NCBI GenBank assembly: GCA_964247055.1
Contig: OZ176052.1
Span: 2,852,001 to 2,916,000, forward strand
Direction of reading: 5' to 3'
DNA: 64,000 bases
From: Paragordius varius
Lineage: Eukaryota; Nematomorpha
Of this stretch, positions 57,097 to 64,000 are shown piece by piece (the first letter of the stretch is position 1; the number at the start of each line of letters is the position of its first letter). The position numbers and the translations under genes are program-made. Below the pieces are notes generated by a model that saw only the letters and a list, made by a program, of their open reading frames with translations, was not told where the DNA came from and did not search any database.

Positions 57097-60000
57097 TTAA
57101 ATTTGGGGTAAACCCATTTTGGTTCTTGGGGGAAGGGGTGGTAAGGCAGGTGGCGGATGTGAAGGGGGAGGTAAACTGATATCATTATTATTATTATTTT
57201 CGTTATTAATAAAAGAATTGAACGGACATTCGCTACTTAATTCATGACAATTATTTGGCTGTTGTTTTTCTTCAAAATATCCAATGTTGGCTAAATGATT
57301 ATCGCGATTATTGCTGGTATAAGGGTATGGGTCAGAAAAATGAGTCTCAGAATTAACCAAGTGTGGTTGTTGAGAGATATTATTGTTATGATTATTAGAA
57401 CAACCAAACGCTGTCCATGATTGTGAATTTGTTATCATTGGAAACATGTCTTTATTATCCAAGTGGTTGATGGATTCGGTAACATTGTGAAAATGAGCAC
57501 CTACAGGGTCTGTTGGATATTGTGTTTTGGTGGTAAAATCTAAAAAGTATTATGTATTATTGCGAAAAACAGTTTTATGCTACCATAATATACCATTTAA
57601 AGTTCAAATTCACCCTCGAACAATTCAAATTCACCCTAAAAATAAATTATGTGTTTTCGATAATATGATATATATCTTTATGGCATAGTATATTATTTTT
57701 TCAATATTAATATAATTTAAAACATAATTTTAATTTTCAAAAATATATAAAAATATAGGTAAATTTTAAAACAATATAATTTATTTGAGGGTGAATTTAA
57801 ATTGTTCGAGAGTAAATTAAAATCGTTCAAGGGTGAATTTAAATTGTATATTGTATATGATAAAACGTTAATTAAAAGACAAATATGTTTCGCAAATTGA
57901 CCATACTTTCTTAAAAAGGGATATATTTGAATATAAATCATCGTTTTGTTTTGATAAATAGATATGTAGCGTCATACATTCTCATTCAATATATCATTTA
58001 AAATATTAACTTAAATAGTTTATGTGGGAAAGATCAAGACATAAAAAAGAAAGTATGGTCGTCTTTATTTATAAAATTTAGTTTATACTTTATCGTCCGC
58101 ATAAATTTAATTTTTACTGTATTTATAAAACGGCTAACAGGGAACGAAAAATTTTATGTTATAGGAATGAAACAAACATTTGCAAAAGCCTATCGAAATA
58201 AGAGCATTAAAATTAAATGAACCATTTAAAATGAAAATAATTATATTATGTGATAAATTTTTATTATTAAATCAAAAATTAATGACAATTCTTTTCAAAA
58301 TAGGCAAGAAAGTAGCATGTTAAATATACAAATTTTTTTGGGCAAAATTTGGGTTTAAAACCCAAAATATTAAAAAAATTACATAAATAGATACAATATT
58401 TAGCAATCATTATACAAAAATAAAACAAATAAACTCCTTAATAAATACAAGACTGATGATGGTAATCTTATTCGGTATATACTATTTCATAAAAAAATAT
58501 ATATCAAAATTAACTGAAAATTTAAAATTAAATATCGCTTCCAATCACGTATATAGCAGATATATTTGAAAAGGCGTGATGTATTGAGGCTGAATTTAAA
58601 TTAATATAGAGTTTTAAGACATGCGCTCATAACCTATACTGCACACGTGAAAGAATCACCCTAAAAAACCATCTTTTTTACCCAATAAAAAAAATTATAA
58701 GGTAAAATTTTAATCGAATTTTACCATTTGGGTTAAGGTTTGATGCGTGCCAATTATCTTGTCTCAGTACGGAATCGCTGTCCCACACTGAGTTATAATT
58801 GTATTTATGATGATCATTGGTTGTATGCTATGTGTCAATTGTTATTGCCAAAGAATAAAAAATAGTAATTTTATTGATATAACTGTATATTTATAATCTG
58901 ATATTCAATAAAATGATAAATAACTTAAAAGACAAAAATTTTAAATGGGTTAATTTATTATGTATCCACACAACCTCAAAGGTAAGCTAAAAAAAGTATA
59001 TATTTTTTTTGGAATGTAGAATGACATATTACAAGTTTAATTAATTTTAAACCAAGAAAAAATATGAAAAATAGCCTTCAGCACCCCATTATTAGCCATA
59101 TTAATTTTAGGAGAAGATTGAACATTACTGTAATGACCTTTTCCTTATATCTAAATTATAAAAAAACACCGGACGCGCGCAAAACACAAAATTTAATGTT
59201 TTAAATTTATAAATTAGACATTTATTTATATTACCTGTTCTTGTTGATTTGTAGAAGGTATTCTAGATGATATAAAAGTGTTATTAGTGGGAGGCTGATC
59301 ATCAATATCAATAAGTAGGGTGCTTGGTTCATTCGAATGAGATCTCATCGTAAAATTTTGTCCAGAATTATCATTCCAAGGATCAAAGGTAGAGCGAGAG
59401 TTATTAGGTGTGTTTGTTTGTAAATCTATACCTTTTTATAAATAATATTATAACTATTAGAGAACAAAACTCTTTTAATTAATTCAAAAAAAAAGTTTTT
59501 CAATTAACCCGAATTTAATTTAGGTGGAGGTGGCCTTTTAGGCGGTAAATTTGGTAGTGCTCCTACGTTGTTTGAAGATTGTTGTAATTTGGTTGATTGT
59601 GATTTTTTGACAATAATTTCTTTTATTGGGTTGATGTCAGGGCTCTTTTTTTCGGTAGAAAAAGTTTTTTGTAACTTTGATACTGAAGCAGCCTTTTGCA
59701 ACGCATTTGTCGTTTTTGCGGCAATTTTATTAAACATGGATGATTTTTGAATGCCGTCATCATCATATGTTCCGATATTTTCATTGCAGTTGTTATCAGG
59801 TGAGAGCTCTTGACCAGTAAAATCTTGAAATGATTGGTATTTATTTCGATTGGCGCCATTTATTAAAGAGCCATTTTTGTCTGACTTAGGATTATTGCTG
59901 TTATTATTAGTGTTCAATAAATTGGTCGAATTATTTAACAGGGATGATGATGAGAATTTCCTTACAAACATTTGTTTCATGGCTTCAGGTTGAATATTTC

Positions 60001-63000
60001 GGCTTGAAAAATCTTGTTGAGTGTGAGTTGCGTCTTCTACATGACCTTTTGGAAAAAATTATTGCGTAATGATTTTTTATAAGAATAAATATTTTCAAAT
60101 AAGGTATAAATCGAAAACTATAAAAATATTTATAATGATTGTAGAGGCAGGTAATATTAACTGCTCCAAAATAAAAACGTGGTATTGTCAATATTTACCC
60201 TTTTACATTTTACGATACTTGTTTTGTTTTGCCATAATATATAAGATAAAAAAAGGAGGTGTAAAACACTAATAATTTTATTGATACAAAAATAAATAAA
60301 ATGTATCACCATATAAATTATTTATAAATCCCAATTTCAATGCCAAAAAATATGAGAATTAAAACATATTTTTTATTTTTTTACCTTTTTTTTATTTTAA
60401 GATGCGTAATAAACACTATTATAAAAATAATGATATATTGGAGTATTGGTTATTGGATTTGAATTATTTATAAAATAATACAACATTTTACAGGTAATTA
60501 GGTGATATTTATATTGGTAAAATTTTTCCGATATTTTAGATATATATATATTAAGATGCTTTTATATAGTTATTCAAGTTCTGATACATTTAGCATGTAT
60601 TTTACCTTATATTAAGGTTTATAATTAATTATAAACAGAAAATATACAATTTCATACGCGGATCTTATTTATAAAAAATATAAAATGTAACTCGGTAAAT
60701 TGGTATTTTTTAAATGAATGCCATGATTTAATAAATATTTTGATGTAAAAAAATTAGATTTTTAACATTTAAGTTGCATAAATACAATAATAAAATAAAG
60801 TTATAATCATACCAATTTCGTCGCTTTCAAATGGTTCGTTATGATCTATATCGGCATCGATAACCTCACCTGCAAAACAAAACAATTTAATAAAAATAAA
60901 AAGATATAAATATATATATAAATTAAAATATAAGATATATAATATATTTTTATGTTACCATATTCAGGGTGCAGATCTAACATATTTTCAATCTTTGACG
61001 ATAAATATTCGGGATCATATTTTTGTGCGTAACTGTTTTCATGGTTCATAGAGTTGGCTGAGATATTATAAAATAAGGCAATAACGCTTTTTGTTCACAA
61101 AACAATATTTTTCCATTAGAGGCACGTTATTTTTATTTCAAAAACAAATTATATTAAATTACAATTGTTCTTAAATGAATTTATTCTGAATAAAAAATGT
61201 GCAAAAAGTTAATATGATGATGGAATATCAAAGCTTTTGTTTCCAAAAAAAGATTAGTAGTTTTTCAATGAAAAAGGGGTATAAACATAAGGATTAGATA
61301 TGTATTAAAAATACCAATCGAAGAATGTTTCTTAAGCATTAATAATGATTGTAGAGATGATGTTGATACTCCATTACCCATAAACAAATATTGATTGAGT
61401 TTTATAAGGTTATAGAGTTGTTTTTGCGAAAGTTCTTGCCAATCCAAACGACAAGGCATTATGGCAAGTTCCAAATCTTGACTGCATATTAAACAGCAAA
61501 AGCGGTTTTAAAAACTTAATTTTGTTAATGCTTATCAATAAAAAACTTTAAAAATATTTTTGTTTAGAACAAATTAAGCACCAATAATTATGATATAATA
61601 AACTCCTATTTTTATAATTTTTACCTTGTGTGATACATATCATGTAAAAACCAATAAATCATAAATAAAAAATATGTCCAAAAAAAATAATTTTACCATT
61701 TAATATAATTCGACAAGTTATCAATAGATATAATAGAATAATGCGCTTAGTTCCGTTGAAAGGAGAAAATAGCGTATAAAAGTGATTTTGAGCGCCATTT
61801 ATAAAAAAAATTTAAGTTTTAAGTACAATAAGAAAGAACATTAAGTATAAAGCATTAACTCAACAACAGGTTAAACGGCGCTTTTTGTCCTAAAATTAGG
61901 ATAACTTACTCCATATATTCAATAAAGTTGCTTTATGTTAAAATTAATAGAGACAAAATCAGACCAAAAACATATCTATTTTTAATTGAATAAATTGTGT
62001 TTTTATTTAAGATTTCTCATGTTTCAAATTATAAATAAAGCCTAAATCTTTATAAATTACTAAAAAAAGTTTATTTCTACCAGATTTATTACTTAAAGGG
62101 ATTGCTTAATCATTCATTAAAAAATCATTAAACATGTATATATCCATTACTTGGCATCCTAAATAATATTATTAAGTAATGGGTAAAGTTTTTTTATATG
62201 AATGAATGAATCTGTTCGGATTGTCATATCGTTTTATATTTTCTTTTAAAAACCTATTCTTTTATAAATTATTGTTTTGAAAGTTTTTTTAACAAGATAA
62301 TCATGGTTTATTTGCAACTTAAGGCAATTTTTAACCAATATGAATGCAAATTATTTGATTAAGAAAATTTTAAAATTTAAATTGAGTTTTGCGGTCAAAA
62401 ACTAAAAATGTCCGATGTAATGTGGTAATTCATTTTAATATAATGGCTACATGTATTCGATATACAAATAAGTATTTGACTACTGCCCGTTTAGGATAAA
62501 TCTAATATTGTAAAAATATGAAATGTATAAAAATTATTAATATTTTTATTTAAATATTTGTAGTATATACATTGATACGAATGAAATTTTATATACAGTC
62601 AGTCGATAATGCAAATTCCAATACCAATAATAATATATTAAAGGGTTTAAAATTAATTTTTAGCCGTTAAAACAAATATATTACCTTATAAAGCTTGAAA
62701 GTTTAGGTGACCGGGGTAATTTTGTATTGCACAAATGTTTGAGAGAAAAATAGGCAGAATATCCTTTAGAAAATGTACAAGTAAGCCCATATATATAATA
62801 TAGAGGTATTAAAGTTTTTGTCTCGTTGTGCTGTTGTGGACTGTTATGATAGGCATTAAGGATATCATCATTTTCACTTATAATATTTTGATCAAATCTA
62901 GCAATAATAAGTAAGTAGGTATAACAGACATACAAACATTTTTTTTGAAAAAAAAATGTTAAAATATGTAAAATTTAGGGTACAAAATTTATTCTTAGAT

Positions 63001-63780
63001 ACTTTAATAATTAAAATCAAAAATGTATATCAAGGATAAATTTACTAAATAATAATAATAATAAAGTTTAATAATAAGGAGTTTTAATGATTAGCAATTA
63101 AATATTATATAAAAATTAAAACTACGCTAAATACTTTAAAATCGAGCAATAAATATAAAAAAACATGCTTAATAATTTGCATAAATAAAAAACTTTACTG
63201 ATATAAAAACTATTTGGACTCAACTTATACCTTAACCACAAAATGTCACCAGCTTGGGAAGTAAGATAAGAGTTAATAGATTGATATACTTCGTGTAAAA
63301 CTTCGTCACTATCATTAAAATCTCCATTTCTCCCAATGGCATATTCTAACATTTAAAAATAATTTCTCATATATATTATTTATGTAAATAATAAAAATAT
63401 ATTCAAATAAATTTGATAAATGAACGTTATTATATCGAATATATATATGTATATAATTTAACATTATAATAAATGTCAGCTATTTTTATAAAATATTAAT
63501 TATTTTAGTATAATCAAGAAATTTAAATTTTTAAACTATAATATTTAAAAATATTTCATATTTATCAATATTTTAAAAGAAATTGATTAGAATTTTCAAG
63601 ATACTATATTATATTTTACTTTGAGTATGTGAGACAGGAACCGGATTGTTTCCAATTTTAAGGTAAATGCGAATGGATCTATCCAAAGGTCCGGTGGCCT
63701 CTATCAGTTTTGGGAGACATTTGGAAAAAAGATCAATCGATAAAATACGAATGTTCATGTCAAACATACCATAAACTGGT
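57097..63780 (-). CDS. Unidentified protein with endocytic-type motifs, ten 3' exons (5' end outside window)
   Basis: Exons in transcript order: 63780-63620, 63345-63231, 62897-62685, 61481-61315, 61057-60959, 60869-60813, 60045-59509, 59431-59235, 58827-58725, 57539-57097; all junctions are GT-AG and in phase (696 residues plus stop). The first half looks globular and mostly helical (LSIDLFSKCLPKLIEATGPL, HEVYQSINSYLTSQAGDILW, QKQLYNLIKLNQYLFMGNG). I do not recognise its family. The second half is low-complexity, Asn/Ser-rich with KLPPKRPPPP-type proline tracts (PNLPPKRPPPPK; final PPLPPRTKMGLP), plus FDPWND (AP-2 ear 'DPW'), SWTAF ('WxxF') and LLIDIDD (matching the clathrin box LIDID). Together these suggest a clathrin/AP-2 accessory or SH3-binding trafficking protein; this is inference. 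An intron holds a family B MITE. Confidence 0.75.
57591..57855. mobile_element. MITE family B copy in intron of the minus-strand gene
   Basis: Flanked by TA, it starts TACCATTTAAAGTTC and ends near TTGTATATTGTA. Subterminal units CAATTCAAATTCACCCT and inverted GGGTGAATTTAAATTG repeat at both ends; the centre has AATTATGTGTTTTCG and ATCTTTATGGCATAGT as at 34,394. Confidence 0.85.
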
Positions 63781-64000
63781 CTGTGATAATAAAATAAAAA
63801 AAAAATTGCGATTATATATATATAAAGAATGTCTCAAATGGTATAAATTTCAAAAATGTTTTAAGATTGCAAAAAAGATGCCATAATTAGAATTAGAATT
63901 CAGTTTTATCAATAAAAATATATTTAGTAATGCGGAGATAGCTAATTTAAATTATAAAAATTAAAAACAAATATGTATATAACAACTATATTGTTATATA
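63781..64000. other. Intron at right edge
   Basis: AT-rich, beginning at the acceptor of the first visible exon; no further exon recognised before the window ends. Confidence 0.4.

Overview
The window is nuclear DNA of an AT-rich invertebrate metazoan. Protein-coding exons are split by GT-AG introns, polyadenylation signals are of the AATAAA type, and the genes (fibulin-1, eIF2B delta, NDUFA11, a class A GPCR, a RhoGAP protein) are animal genes. There is no operon, Shine-Dalgarno or prokaryotic structure. The species cannot be named from the sequence; proteins are Asn/Ser/Lys-rich, as expected under strong AT bias. Introns and intergenic DNA are packed with DNA transposons, foldback MITEs, non-autonomous Helitrons and a few LINE copies.

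Layout. 1-318: last exon of a RhoGAP-domain gene (+). About 320-11,000: gene-free, with a Helitron, a hAT-type MITE with a foldback element nested in it, a broken hAT transposase gene (-) and dispersed repeats. 11,010-22,768: a complete 15-exon fibulin-1 gene (+), carrying a foldback element, a tRNA-derived SINE, a MITE split by a LINE, and another MITE in its introns. 23,134-28,298: EIF2B4 (-), tail-to-tail with fibulin-1. 28,918-30,547: NDUFA11-like gene (+), head-to-head with EIF2B4. 30,550-40,240: transposon graveyard with a LINE piece, a 2.4-kb hAT flanked by an 8-bp target duplication, a mariner, a stack of Helitron copies and a near-perfect 389-bp palindrome. 40,242-54,498: a five-exon class A GPCR (+), predicted 1362 residues, with a very long N-terminus and a very long third intracellular loop holding three copies of a PAYYSGEYNP-like motif. 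About 55,190-55,965: a second mariner fossil. 57,097-63,780: ten 3' exons of a gene (-) running off the right edge; its proline-rich tail carries DPW, WxxF and clathrin-box-like motifs.

The host genes are not an evident functional cluster: a matrix protein, a translation-initiation exchange factor subunit, a complex I subunit, a receptor and a possible trafficking protein. Exon models were built by hand from homology, reading phase and GT-AG sites. All complete models close in frame (fibulin-1 753 aa, eIF2B delta 455 aa, NDUFA11-like about 199 aa, GPCR 1362 aa).

Most notable: a 23-nt putative intron needed to keep EIF2B4 open; two fibulin EGF modules with an extra C5-C6 loop; the GPCR's repeat-bearing loop; and several transposon insertions whose order can be read from target-site duplications.
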